A DNA stretch of 30,000 bases from Chrysomallon squamiferum (lineage: Eukaryota > Mollusca > Gastropoda > Neomphalida > Peltospiridae), in NCBI GenBank assembly GCA_012295275.1, contig CM022677.1, positions 24,768,500 through 24,798,499 on the forward strand. Direction: 5' to 3'. The translations under genes were made by a program, and so were the position numbers. This document shows positions 18,981 through 28,934 of this stretch, piece after piece; positions within the stretch are counted from its first letter, which is position 1, and each line of letters starts with the position of its first letter. Under the pieces are notes generated by a model. The model was not told the DNA's origin, searched no databases, and was given only the letters and a program-made list of their open reading frames with translations.

Positions 18981-19642
18981 CTCCCAAAAAAGAAACGCAA
19001 AATGGTTGATTTGTTAGGTTACTGTTGTAAACTGACACATATCGATGTACAAACTATAAATATAATGACATTTGGTGATTCAAACGTATAGCTTTTATTA
19101 CAGTCGCCAAAAAGCAGGTAACACAAAACAAAGGCTATGATCGTATTTTTACGCAAAACGTCCCCGCCTGTAAATCACGTGAATATTTGAATACGAGGGT
19201 TATAAAAATGCAAGGTTTTCGAAAACTTATGTTCGTTATTTGTGTTCTGACCCAACATCAAACAAATGCCACGACTGAGTGAACCGCAACGAAACAACGC
19301 CATCTGCCGTTTACAAGCTGGCGAATCCTTCTCGGCCGTAGCCCGGGTGTTCCATGTATCCCCAAGCACCATCTTGAGATTCTGGTATCGGTTCCAGCAA
19401 CACCAAACAACACGAGACCGTCCCAGATCAGGCAGACCACGTGTAACAACCAGGACCGCTACATACGGGTACTTCATCTGCGGGAAAGAACTACCACGGC
19501 TACCTCTACTGCTTCAGCAATACCAGGTCTGCATAGAATATCGGCTCAGACAGTGCACAATCGTTTACATGAGGCAGGTATTCGAGCCAAACGGCCTGTA
19601 ACAAGAGTGGTTTTGACTCAACAACATCGTCGACTACGACGT
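18981..19642 (+). mobile_element. Tc1-like transposon, 5' part only
   Basis: Begins after a TA run with CTCCCAAAAAAGAAACGCAA, the terminal repeat with two bases missing. It matches the longer copy at 22317 through the N-terminal part of the transposase (ATG at 19266; helix-turn-helix region, with P-R-L-S-E-P and V-S-P-S-T-I-L-R-F-W). A 7-bp deletion near 19453 relative to the other copy shifts the frame. Homology stops at about 19642, where sequence matching block R (compare 2989) takes over. The 3' half and right terminal repeat are absent. Confidence 0.8.
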
Positions 19643-20504
19643 ACAGATATGACACTAAAATAATATCTAAATATCGGTGTAATCACGAACTAGAACTGTA
19701 TTTGCAGAATGTAACAATACATTAATAGTTTGCACAATCAAGAGATTTGTTTGACCCATCATGTCGCACAACACAGCTATGTTCTGTCGAAGCCTTTACA
19801 CAGAGAGTTAATGAAGTACAGCTTCTTCTGAAATTTCCAAGAAATTCCTCTTTCCTTGAAGCCATGATCAGCCAAACAATTAGGTATATTAGAAGTTCTT
19901 TGTCATCATCAAGTAACTGAACAAAGTATTTTAGTAGATCACCGTTATCAAATAACTGAAATAAGTATCTTAATAGTTAACAGTCATCATCAAGTAACTA
20001 AACCAAATATTTTAGTGTATACTGTCAAAACGTAATTTAGTTAGGTGTTTTTGTTTTGGACTTAATTCACCAAGTAATTCAGTTAAGTATTAGAGTAGTT
20101 CGCACATTTCATCAGGTAACTCAGCCAAGTGTTTTAGTAGTTAACTCTCATCAACAGTTACCTGAAGTAAGTATTAAAGTATCAAAATAGAAATATCTTA
20201 TATAATTATACACGATGATAGAAAATAAATGAATAGTAACATTAAAAGGGAAAAAGTTTGTGGTTTCAAGACAAAGAAATATAACATTGTGACAACATTA
20301 ATAAATTCAGACAATATATTCAATTCTCTGACCTGTAAATAAGTTTATAAAAAAAGAATCACACTAAAGCAGTAAGAACAGTACTCTTAGTGTATAACTG
20401 TAGTTAAAATGTTATAATTTACTGAAACAAATCAAATGCAAAGTTGGCTTGACCTGAATGATCGCCATTTTGAAATGTCATCACTTGGCTAAGAGACATC
20501 AGAG

Positions 20505-21108
20505 TTTTACACTGAATATGAGGACTTAAATGCATAATAAACATCAAATACATGCGACATTTTACACTGAATATGAGATCATAAATGCATAATAAACATC
20601 AAATACATGAAACATTTTACACTGAATATGAGATCATAAATACATAATAAACATCAAATACATGAAACATTTTACACTGAATATGAGATCATAAATACAT
20701 AATAAACATCAAATACATGAAACATTTTACACTGAATATGAGATCATAAATACATAATAAACATCAAATACATGAAACATTTTACACTGAATATGAGATC
20801 ATAAATACATAATAAACATCAAATACATGAAACATTTTACACTGAATATGAGATCATAAATACATAATAAACATCAAATACATGAAACATTTTACACTGA
20901 ATATGAGATCATAAATACATAATACATATCAACTACATGAAACATTTTACACTGAATATGAGATCATAAATACATAATACATATCAACTACATGAAACAT
21001 TTTACACTGAATATGAGATCATAAATACATAATAAATATCAAATACATGCGAATTTTACACTGAATATGAGATCATAAATACATATTAAATGTCATATTC
21101 AAGCGATA
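20505..21108. repeat. 55-bp tandem repeat, about 11 copies
   Basis: Units start at 20505, 20560, 20615 and so on with a 55-bp period (TTTTACACTGAATATGAGAT begins each). Central units are nearly identical and outer units diverge, with one unit one base short near 21053. A single diverged unit exists in the other block R copies (for example about 6337-6395), so this is a local expansion. Confidence 0.95.
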
Positions 21109-21169
21109 TTATACTTTAGGTTTCTATTTTATTTTATATTGTTTATTCTGCATATTTCAATATATATGA

Positions 21170-21171
<2 letters not shown>

Positions 21172-21202
<31 letters not shown>

Positions 21203-21203
21203 T
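21172..21203. repeat. (GT)n microsatellite
   Basis: GT repeats after the tandem array, matching the position of the TG/CA tracts at 6465-6510. Confidence 0.85.
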
Positions 21204-21719
21204 GTGCGTGTGTACAAATTATCTGTATGTATATACATACAGCACACAACGAATATACTGGTACAAGTTTATGAAAACATCACTTCAAAAAACTGGATAT
21301 AAAAGAATGTTTCACAATTTCAGTGATGATAATTCCTTGGTGTTTTTTCGCCTACAGGGTCGTTTTCACAGCAGTGTCTACAAGTTACTTTTCTTTTGAT
21401 AACTATGAATATAATATAAATGTAATGATAATAGGCTACTTCTATTATTACGACTACAGTTGTTAATAATAATAACATTGCTGCTGCTGCTAGAAAAACT
21501 ATTACTACAATTAATACTGTTACTAATACTGCTACTAGAACGACTACAACCAGAATCTGTATTGCTGTCAGTACTTATCATAATAACTTACTGAACGAAA
21601 AAGAAAAAAGAAACTGCCGATTTGTACTTATAGTATTTCTTGTGTTAAAGAATTAATTGTGTTATTAAATTATATAGGTCGTATTAGACTTGAGGACTGA
21701 CGAATTATATCTATTATTT

Positions 21720-21995
21720 TTGCACCGTTAATCGTCAACAACGTGAAACTCGATTTCCACGTGCGTTCGACATTTCCCGTGCAGCAGTCGGTCGATTTGT
21801 TTCACTTGTCTTAAGTAAAGTGAACGGACACGGTACAAAAAAATATAATAATAATAATTTTAAAAATAAAATTTTGTACACTGTAGCATTCTTGGTATGC
21901 CAGCAACACTCAACAATATACACAAACGAGCGATCGTCATGCATGATGCTGGCATGTCGACAGAAGATGTTGATAACGTCGTGTTTGTAGTTCCG
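21720..21995. other. Possible relic of another transposase (weak)
   Basis: Less AT-rich than its surroundings. A plus-strand frame from 21899 reads M-P-A-T-L-N-N-I-H-K-R-A-I-V and then D-A-G-M-S-T. A minus-strand frame at about 21830-21750 reads R-P-T-A-A-R-E-M-S and A-R-G-N-R-V-S. Both look like pieces of Tc1/mariner helix-turn-helix regions, but they are short and broken. I cannot confirm the family. Confidence 0.25.
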
Positions 21996-22168
21996 TTCGA
22001 CAGATATAATAATATAACAACGTAAATACTTTCCCAGTGTCACATGAATATGACATTTAACAACAGCTTATTATCTTATATTTATCTAAATTAAATTTTA
22101 GAAAACTATTCTGGATATTTCTATAAGTATATATATATATATATATATATATAAGCAGTTTACATATA

Positions 22169-22203
22169 CTCTCTCAAAAAAGAAACGCAAAATGGTTGAT
22201 TTT
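22169..22203 (+). mobile_element. Orphan Tc1 5' terminal fragment
   Basis: CTCTCTCAAAAAAGAAACGC then AAAATGGTTGATTT follows a TA. This is the first about 35 bp of the same Tc1 family, cut off by sequence copied from around 18890. Confidence 0.8.
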
Positions 22204-22316
22204 AAATATACTTCAAATAATGTTGTTATAGAATAATTAACGTGATCACGATGATTATAATGATGATTATGATATATATATCTATATATATCTATATATA
22301 TATATAGATATATATA
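22197..22316 (+). repeat. Duplicate of the left flank of the 18981 Tc1 copy
   Basis: ATTTTAAATATACTTCAAAT through GATGATTATGAT and a TA/TC run repeats 18890-18980 almost exactly (one substitution seen in GATCACGATG versus GATCATGATG). The junction with the orphan terminal fragment shares the bases ATTTTAAATATAC. Confidence 0.85.
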
Positions 22317-22340
22317 CTCTCCCAAAAAAGAAACGCAAAA
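22317..22340 (+). repeat. Left terminal inverted repeat of Tc1 copy
   Basis: CTCTCCCAAAAAAGAAACGC plus AAAA, preceded by TA; it matches the right end except for two bases (CC versus AA). Confidence 0.85.
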
Positions 22341-22629
22341 TGGTTGATTTGTTAGATAACTATTGTAAACTGACACATATCGATGTACAAACTCTGAATA
22401 TAATGACATTTGGTCATTCAAACGTATAGCTATTGTTACAGTCACTAAAAAGCAGATAACAAAATAAAGGCTATGATCGTGTTTATTAGCCAAAACGTCC
22501 CCGCATGCAAACCACGTTACCAGTCCATGTACACGTGCGGCACGAGAAACTTGAATATGAGGGTTCTAAAAATACAAGGTTTTCGAATACTTCTGTTCGT
22601 TATTTTTGTTCTGACCCAATATCAAACAA

Positions 22630-23628
22630 ATGCCACGACTGAGTGAATGAAACAACGCCATCTGCCGTTTACAAGCTGGCGAATCCTTCTCTGCCGTAGC
22701 CCGGGTGTTCCATGTATCCCCAAGCACCATCTTGAGATTGTGGTATCGGTTCCAGCAACACCAAATACGTGACCGTCCCAGATCAGGTAGAGCACGAGTA
22801 ACAACCAGGGCCCAGGACCGCTACATACGGGTACTTCATCTATGGGAAAGAACCACCACGGCAACTTCTACTGCTTCAGCAATATCAGGTCTGCGTAGAA
22901 CATCGGCTCAGACAGTGCACAATCGTTTATACGAGGCAGGTATTCGAACCATATGGCCTGTAACAAGAGTGGTTTTCACTCAACAACATCGACGATTACG
23001 ACGTCAGTGGTGTGAACTGCACAGAGTCTGGCCTCAATTACGATGGAGAACTGTCTGGTTTAGTGACGAGGCTCGATTTGTGCTTCGTCGAGCTGATGGA
23101 AGATGTCGAGTTTACAGACGTCGTGGTGAACGTTTTGCTGCAAACTGCATACAGGAAGCGGACAGATTTGGTGGCGGTAGTGTGATGGTGTGGGCAGCAA
23201 TCTCATACACTGGCAGGACCAACCTGGTTCACATCCAAGGTAATTTAACAGCACAGAGATACCGAGATGAAATTTTGCGGCCACATGTCGCTCCAATTAT
23301 GAATAATGGTAACGCTGTATTCCAGCACGACAATGCGAGACCACATACAGCCAGACTCACAACAGCGTACCTACACAACAATAACGTTCAGGTCCTGCCC
23401 TGACTCTCTAAATATCCAGATTTGAACCCTATAGAGCATTTATGGGACGAGTTTGTTAGACGACTGAGGCAGCATCAACCACAGCCACAGAATCGTGCTC
23501 AGTTGGCATTATTACTACAGACAGAGTGGGCCACCATTCCACAAGGTGTAATTTGTAATGTCATTACTGCCATGGGAAGGAGATATCAGGCAGTTCTTGA
23601 CTCCCGTGGTGGGCACAAAAGGTATTAA
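22630..23628 (+). pseudogene. Tc1-like DD34E transposase, two in-frame TGA stops
   Basis: A single frame of 332 codons from ATG 22630 to TAA 23626-23628, interrupted by TGA at codon 7 (22648-22650) and codon 258 (23401-23403). It would cut and paste the element. The N-terminal helix-turn-helix includes V-S-P-S-T-I-L-R, followed by the basic R-P-R-S-G-R-A-R hook. The catalytic triad is D146 (F-S-D-E-A-R-F), D234 (Q-H-D-N-A-R-P-H-T) and E269 (N-P-I-E-H-L-W-D), with 34 residues between the second D and E. Relative to the 19266 copy, two codons are deleted beside the first stop and CGA became TGA. The second stop stands where family members have Trp (TGG to TGA). Confidence 0.85.
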
Positions 23629-23775
23629 TGTTATACTGTTATAACATTGAACTTTAACTTTTTCAGTGGAATACAATCAATATTAATGAATTGCGAAAGT
23701 GTGTGTAAAATGTAAACATTCTGCTGCTTTCTGTTGATCCATTAGATAGATATTCCCAATGTCAGTGAAATCTAC

Positions 23776-23799
23776 TTTTGCGTTTCTTTTTTGTTAGAG
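23776..23799 (-). repeat. Right terminal inverted repeat of Tc1 copy
   Basis: Reverse complement reads CTCTAACAAAAAAGAAACGC plus AAAA; followed by TA. Confidence 0.85.
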
Positions 23800-23821
23800 T
23801 ATATATATGGATTTGACACAG

Positions 23822-24064
23822 ACAAGAGAACATTTTTGTTTTTTGTGCGAGTTATGCTATTCAAGGCAGAAGATATAATTTCTGAAGTCGTATGTGTGAG
23901 GAAAGACGGAGAGACGTTTAAAAATAAACACTGCAGAAAGGAAATTGGCACAAAAGATTATTTCTGCATTCGGGAAAACACGTCGCACGATCATATAATT
24001 TTGATTCTAAAAGTAAAGGACGTTGACCGTCATATGTGGGGAAATCTTAAGCTTAGCTTTAACA
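23822..24064 (+). CDS. C-type Ig-like exon, degenerate (phase 1-1)
   Basis: An 81-codon open exon with possible acceptor GACACAG ending at 23821 and good donor GTAAGT at 24065, both phase 1 like the A and B exons. It aligns with the minus-strand relic at 25200-25460 through R-K-D-G-E/D, a Y-F-C/Y-R-C, and K-V-K-D-V/I-D-x-H-M-W. Compared with that copy it lacks about nine residues after the final Trp, including the W-R-C cysteine, and it has no equivalent of the first domain cysteine. It begins 22 bp after the Tc1 end, so its 5' part may have been lost. Probably a non-functional remnant although open. Confidence 0.45.
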
Positions 24065-24324
24065 GTAAGTATTTAATGTATCACAATATGTAAAAATAAG
24101 TAAATAAACAAACAAACAAACAAATAAATAAAAGAATTACCTGTTCATACGTTAGATGTAGATCACATTTGAAAAGGAGCAGAACTCTGATGTCGTTATT
24201 TCAGTTTTACGCATGACGCGTCATCTGTTGTAAGTGACGTCATATTTTAAAGCAATAATTATGTTAACCATAACAAAAATAAGAACGAATTCACATATTT
24301 GTTTCCTCTAGATCACTTGCAATA

Positions 24325-24531
24325 ATTAAAGAAGTAACGCTCTTTCCGTGTTTTAGAACACTTTTATTTAATAGTAAAAACAGTTATAAAGTATTTTACG
24401 TTTTTAAAAATATAGTTAAATTGAAAATAAAGTAAGAACAATCTGTTTTCTTCCATGCCACATGTTCACTTCGTTTACTACGACAAATGTCAATGATTTC
24501 TTTTATCATCGCTTCAGAACCTATTTCATGA
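24325..24531 (-). other. Candidate 3'-terminal exon E4 (inverted)
   Basis: Reverse-complement copy of E2. On the minus strand the acceptor TATATGTTTCAG ends at 24532. In phase 1 it reads M-K and then TAG (plus-strand 24521-24523). AATAAA on the minus strand lies at 24368-24363. It sits downstream of the minus-strand C-type exon, the same order as B exon then E on the plus strand. Confidence 0.4.
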
Positions 24532-24734
24532 CTGAAACATATAGTAATTTATGTATATGAAATTCAAAGAATAAAGATAAATTTAATAAAAATGTAAAAT
24601 TTGTCTATAATCTACTGCATATGCACAAAAACGAGTAATAAAATACAAATGTAAAATTTTCAAACGCATTTTAAAACATGAAATGCAACTTTTAAAAAAC
24701 AAAGTGGAATACAAATGGCATATGCTTCTGTTTG

Positions 24735-24754
24735 CGTGTGTGTGTGTGTGTGTC
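24735..24754. repeat. (GT)n microsatellite
   Basis: About 10 GT units. Confidence 0.85.
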
Positions 24755-24901
24755 TTCTACGCAACTTCAATTGTAACAGTGTAAACGGATGAGTTTGTGT
24801 GAGCTTTAATGCATGCACATACATAGTTTATTGTATCCTCTAGTTGAACGCACGACCTATCAACTTCGCAAAAATCACTGTAGAATTATTTGCCTTCAGG
24901 A

Positions 24902-24978
<77 letters not shown>

Positions 24979-25049
24979 CAATAACAATAACAATAACAAT
25001 AACAATAACAATAACAATAATAATAATAATCATCATCATCATCATCATT
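24902..25049. repeat. Compound (AAT)n-(AATG)n-(ACAATA)n-(CAT)n microsatellite
   Basis: Four adjoining tracts with shifting unit; it produces poly-Asn and poly-Ile frames that are not genes. Confidence 0.9.
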
Positions 25050-25199
25050 ATGTCAGTATCATTATAGTCCTAATCATTATTATGTGTTTATTTGTTTCGT
25101 TAATTAATTAGTTAGTTAGCTAGTTAATTAATTACTTAGTTAAAACATCCAAAAAAAAATTAATATATCTGGAGACAAAACTCTATGTTAAGTACTTAC

Positions 25200-25460
25200 T
25201 ATTAAGACTAAAATTTAAATTTCTACTGTAATCTTTTCCAATCTGACATCTCCACATGTGAAGATCAATGTCCTTTACCTTTGGAATTAACATTTTGTAT
25301 ATTCGTGTGAGTCTTCTTGCTATCTTCACACATCTGTAGAAGTGATCGTTTTCTTAAATATTCATTTTGCAGCCTTTGTTTATCACACAAATAGTTTTAG
25401 ACATATCTCCGTCTTTTCTCTGAAACAGGATATCAGACGTAATAGTCAAAGCTGATACGC
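25200..25460 (-). pseudogene. C-type Ig-like exon on the minus strand with stop codon
   Basis: Read on the minus strand from about 25460, one frame gives I-L-F-Q-R-K-D-G-D, T-I-C-V-I-N-K-G-C (C-x5-C as in A and B exons), a TAA stop, then F-Y-R-C, K-V-K-D-I-D-L-H-M-W-R-C-Q-I-G and N-L-N-F-S-L-N. It ends in phase 1 before GTAAGT (plus-strand 25194-25199). F-Q-R-K and W-R-C-Q tie it to the A family. The single C of Y-R-C replaces the C-x-C pair. The 5' third with the first cysteine is not visible. The stop makes it a pseudoexon unless it is a variant. Confidence 0.65.
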
Positions 25461-25600
25461 TTTACAAAACAAATTGTATTTTCTCCCTAGTACAGCAGAA
25501 TTCGAACCCAAGATCCATATTTTTAGATCGGAAAAAGAAAAATGTATAATAAGCTCGAAAAGATATATGATTATTTACCTTAGAAATTGTCTTTCTCTTC

Positions 25601-25601
<1 letters not shown>

Positions 25602-25669
<68 letters not shown>

Positions 25670-25670
25670 G
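25602..25670. repeat. (TTA)n microsatellite
   Basis: About 23 TTA units. Confidence 0.95.
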
Positions 25671-26060
25671 TATTAAAAGTAGTAGCAGTAGTAGTAGTAG
25701 TATTTGTAGTGGTAGTAACAATAGGTGTAGTAGTAGTAGTGGTAATAATACTAGTAATAATAGTAGTTTTTTGATAGTCTTACATTATTATTATTATATT
25801 AAAAGCAGTAGTAGTAATAGTAGTAGTAGTAGTATTTGTAGTGGTAGCAACAATTGCAGCAGCGATACTTGTAGTAGTAGTGGTAGTAACAATAGTTATT
25901 ATAGTAGTAGTAGTAGTAGTAATACTAGTAATAATAGTAATTTTTAATAGTCTTACATTATTATCGTCCTTGTCTTTATAACTAATAGTAGCAGCAGAAG
26001 TACTAACAGTGATAGTACCAGTAATAGTAGTGACAGTAGCTGCAATAGTTGTAGTGATGC
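25670..26060. repeat. AGT-rich low-complexity tract with internal duplication
   Basis: AGT/AAT triplets with two imperfect copies of a roughly 150-bp unit starting TATTAAAAG(T/C)AG (25672 and 25797). Both contain AGTAGTATTTGTAGTGGTAG, and the TAGTCTTACATTATTA segment recurs at about 25776 and 25949. The Ser/Asn-rich frame over it is a repeat artefact. Confidence 0.75.
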
Positions 26061-26134
26061 TATAGTTATTAGTATTAGTATTTATAATATTATCATTATT
26101 TTTGTTGCTGTTGTTGTTGTTGTTACTATTGCTT

Positions 26135-26136
<2 letters not shown>

Positions 26137-26186
<50 letters not shown>

Positions 26187-26187
26187 C
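26137..26187. repeat. (ATT)n microsatellite
   Basis: About 17 ATT units. Confidence 0.9.
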
Positions 26188-26389
26188 CCATTCCTTTTAT
26201 ATTTTTCGTACAGTATAGTTAATGTAAAACAAAACAAAACAAAAATAATAAAGGCAAGCTGTCGACACTGCTATGAAACCAACACATGAGGTGATGAAAC
26301 AACAAGGAATGATCATCACTTAAATTGTGAAAGTTTCTCTTCTACTCAGTCTTCTACAGTAATATTCTCAATCCTAATATGTATATTCG

Positions 26390-26950
26390 ACGTGTCATGC
26401 ATAATATAGATTAGAGATATAGATTATACACACGCATAAACACACAAATAATATTTATTGTAAATATCCAGAATAAATTATTTTATGTATTGTAGTTGTA
26501 CAATAAAATAGTGAATTTGTGTTAAATGCCATATTTACATGACATTTAATATGTAGCTAAGTCCTATTCAGTGTAAGATATTACCTAGCCAAATAACGAC
26601 AGTTCAAAATTACGTATAACTATCTTTGTCTTTGACTCTAGGAATAAATCATAATAGTTCAACTGTATTAACACATACTAAAGCCATTGTTGTTTATTAT
26701 TTATGTGCGATTATGTTTCAATACTTAGTTACGTGGTAACCACCAGATTCATAACATTGTCTGAATATAAAGTAATTTAAGTTGCGCACATTTTAAATGT
26801 TTATTTTTATTTTTTGATAAATTGAAATGCCAAATGTTTTTCTGGTTTGCATTTATTTTCCCACTTGCTGTATAATATCGAAGTCATTTATATCTGTAAT
26901 GTGAGTCAACTGCTAAAATACTTAGTTCAGTTTCCGAAGATGATAGTGAA
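26390..26950 (-). repeat. Dispersed repeat block R, inverted copy
   Basis: On the minus strand it follows the block R order: the ATCAAGTATTTCACTTGTTC and AACTAAGTATTTTAGCAGTT motifs (about 26970-26905), then AATTTTGAACTGTCGTTATT with a TTACACTGAATAGGACTTAG segment (about 26620-26560), then ACATGGCATTTAAC-like sequence. It supports inversion of the 24.3-26.9 kb region. Confidence 0.55.
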
Positions 26951-27039
26951 CAAGTGAAATACTTGATACAGGCATATGATGCTGGCAGTGAATTATTAAA
27001 TACTGGTTTTAAATACAGTGATCTACCACAATATTTAGG

Positions 27040-27343
27040 TTGCTTGATATCTACAGTAAACTACTAAAATACATTGTTTGCTGGATATATACAGTGAACT
27101 GATAAAATACATGAATTGCAGGATATATAAAGTGAAATACCAAAATACATGAGTTGCTAGATATCTACAGTCAACTGATAAAATACATGAGTTGCTGGAT
27201 ATCTGTAGTGAACTGATAAAATACATGAATTATTTGATATGTAAACTGAACTACAAAAATCTATGTTTTCCTTGATGTCTACAGTGAACCATGAAAATAC
27301 ATGAGTAACTTGATGGTCACACTGAACTAACAAATTACATTGG
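27040..27343. repeat. 38-bp tandem repeat, 8 copies
   Basis: Units start every 38 bp at 27040, 27078, 27116, 27154, 27192, 27230, 27268 and 27306. The consensus begins TTGCTGGATATCTACAGTGA and ends ATAAAATACATGAG. Divergence rises towards the right end. Confidence 0.92.
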
Positions 27344-27646
27344 GTAAGCAGAAACTGAAAAATGTTTCGATACTTTGGTAAAAGACTGAACTCTCATCGG
27401 AAAGAATGATATACATGTGATGAATTATTAATCTGAAAGTATCGTGGATGTTAGTGAAAATGGAAAAATAACTATTTAATTTTGATGAAATGAAAGGAAA
27501 CCGAATCTGCATGAACTGGTTTAGCTGTGACAGCTGAGCAGAATTTAAACGTGGCAGTTAAATCTTATCTCACTGTACTATATTTTATTTATTTATTTAT
27601 TTGATTTGATTTTTTATTTTGAATTTTTTTTTATTATTATTATTAT

Positions 27647-27696
<50 letters not shown>

Positions 27697-27822
27697 TCAC
27701 TTTTTATGAAAAAACGTTTTGCTCATCCTGAAGGTAAATGTTTTTGTAAAATGTATTTCTTTCGGTTTGTGATAGAACAAAAACATCAACAACAATAATA
27801 ATAAAATTATAACAGTAATAAC
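27344..27822. other. AT-rich spacer, no gene seen
   Basis: Unassigned sequence, then TTTA, ATT and TA simple repeats at about 27583-27690. I recognise no exon, RNA gene or element here. Confidence 0.4.
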
Positions 27823-27828
27823 AATAAC

Positions 27829-27885
<57 letters not shown>
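27823..27885. repeat. (AAT)n microsatellite
   Basis: About 21 AAT units. Confidence 0.9.
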
Positions 27886-27886
<1 letters not shown>

Positions 27887-28384
27887 TTTGATATAATACT
27901 GCAGGTGGTTATCATGTCTAGTTTTACTTTAACGTGCGTTGCATTTTGCATGGTTACAAAGGCTAATGAAACAAAACACCAAAAAACCCTGATACTTAAA
28001 AATCAAGTTATTCTATACTACATACAGCTACCTTTTTGAAGAAATATCCCCGAAACGTTCAAGAATCCCCAAGGGAGTCAACCAAGAGAGCATCTCTGAA
28101 AATATTTATTTCTGACTGGAAGTAATAATTATTTCAAAAGTATGTCATAAATATTTCATTGGATTTTGGATAATGCTAGCTAAAGACATTTTTTCTTACA
28201 AACTTAAACAGTAAAGCATTCGTTAAGAATAGGAATAAACGTATCTATCCTTTGTGACAAAACTGAAACAAATGAAAGAGAATCTAAATAAATTGTAAAT
28301 ATCATTTGCTATCAAAGACAAAATGAAATTACTGAAATAAATATATATTCCTCTGCAAAATAAAAAATAAGAAATTAAAAAAGT

Positions 28385-28386
<2 letters not shown>
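27886..28386. other. Unassigned unique-looking sequence
   Basis: Roughly 500 bp of non-repetitive AT-rich DNA with no open frame of note and no resemblance to the Ig exons or block R that I can see. Confidence 0.4.
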
Positions 28387-28465
<79 letters not shown>

Positions 28466-28469
28466 TATA

Positions 28470-28515
<46 letters not shown>
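28387..28515. repeat. (AAT)n microsatellite, about 43 units
   Basis: The longest AAT tract in the window, with a few ATAATT interruptions. Confidence 0.95.
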
Positions 28516-28518
<3 letters not shown>

Positions 28519-28874
28519 TAGTAAATAAATAAATAATAAAACTATTTTTCAGTGCATTGAGTATGAAAGGTTATTTTATTTATAATATTTACCAGGTGAC
28601 AAAATTAATATCTTGCGGAATTAAAATAAAAATATAGTGAGTTTGTAAAATAGGATTTAATCCAGTTATTACAAGAAGAAATAACTTACAATGTATTTCT
28701 TTTACAAAGTATAATTAAAACATTATGTTTTGTTAACTGTATTAATATTCTTTTTTATGATCAAAATAATAATATAACGAATAATTTATAAATATAATAT
28801 ATAATAATGTGCGTGTTTGTGCGTATATGTGTGTATGCGTCTCTACCTTCTGGGTATGAGTCTGTTTCTGTGTA

Positions 28875-28877
<3 letters not shown>
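28516..28877. other. AT-rich spacer, no gene seen
   Basis: No recognisable coding or element signal. Confidence 0.4.

Positions 28878-28931
<54 letters not shown>
28878..28931. repeat. (GT)n microsatellite
   Basis: About 26 GT units. Confidence 0.95.

Positions 28932-28934
<3 letters not shown>

Larger units (their letters stand above)
19650..21590 (+). repeat. Dispersed repeat block R, copy 4
   Basis: Starts at the Tc1 breakpoint with sequence like 2989 onward. It carries the GAGAGTTAATGAAGTAC landmark (19803), several CAAGTAACTGAA...TTTTAGTA motifs (19910-20200) and the GATCGCCATTTTGAAATGTC landmark (20460-20479), then the 55-bp tandem array. The last part (21370-21590) matches 6530-6745, including GTAATGATAATAGGCTACTT. 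No gene is supported. Confidence 0.6.
22317..23799 (+). mobile_element. Tc1-like transposon, full length (1483 bp)
   Basis: Complete Tc1/mariner-superfamily element bounded by 24-bp inverted repeats and flanked by TA on both sides (22315-22316 and 23800-23801), the usual Tc1 target duplication. It has one transposase gene on the plus strand. The left flank is copied from beside the truncated copy at 18981, while the right flank abuts a C-type Ig exon. The length and single-gene layout fit the superfamily. Two in-frame stops make it presumably non-autonomous. Confidence 0.88.

Noticed and set aside
19175-19477. Minus-strand frames over the Tc1 copies (19175-19477, 22622-22864, 23060-23296)
   Set aside because: Antisense shadows of the transposase coding region.
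20505-21108. Regular repeats that could be mistaken for a CRISPR array
   Set aside because: Units abut each other with no unique spacers, and the setting is eukaryotic with introns and transposons.
22098-22493. 131-codon minus-strand frame across the Tc1 junction
   Set aside because: Spans TA repeats and the terminal repeat; composition and position do not suggest a protein.
23801-23836. Similarity of GACAAGAGAACATT at the C exon to the 5'UTR at 10213
   Set aside because: Only about 15 bases match; too short to claim shared origin.
25490-25515. B-box-like GGGTTCGAATTC on the minus strand, suggesting a tRNA or SINE
   Set aside because: One mismatch to the consensus, and no A-box or cloverleaf that I could find next to it.
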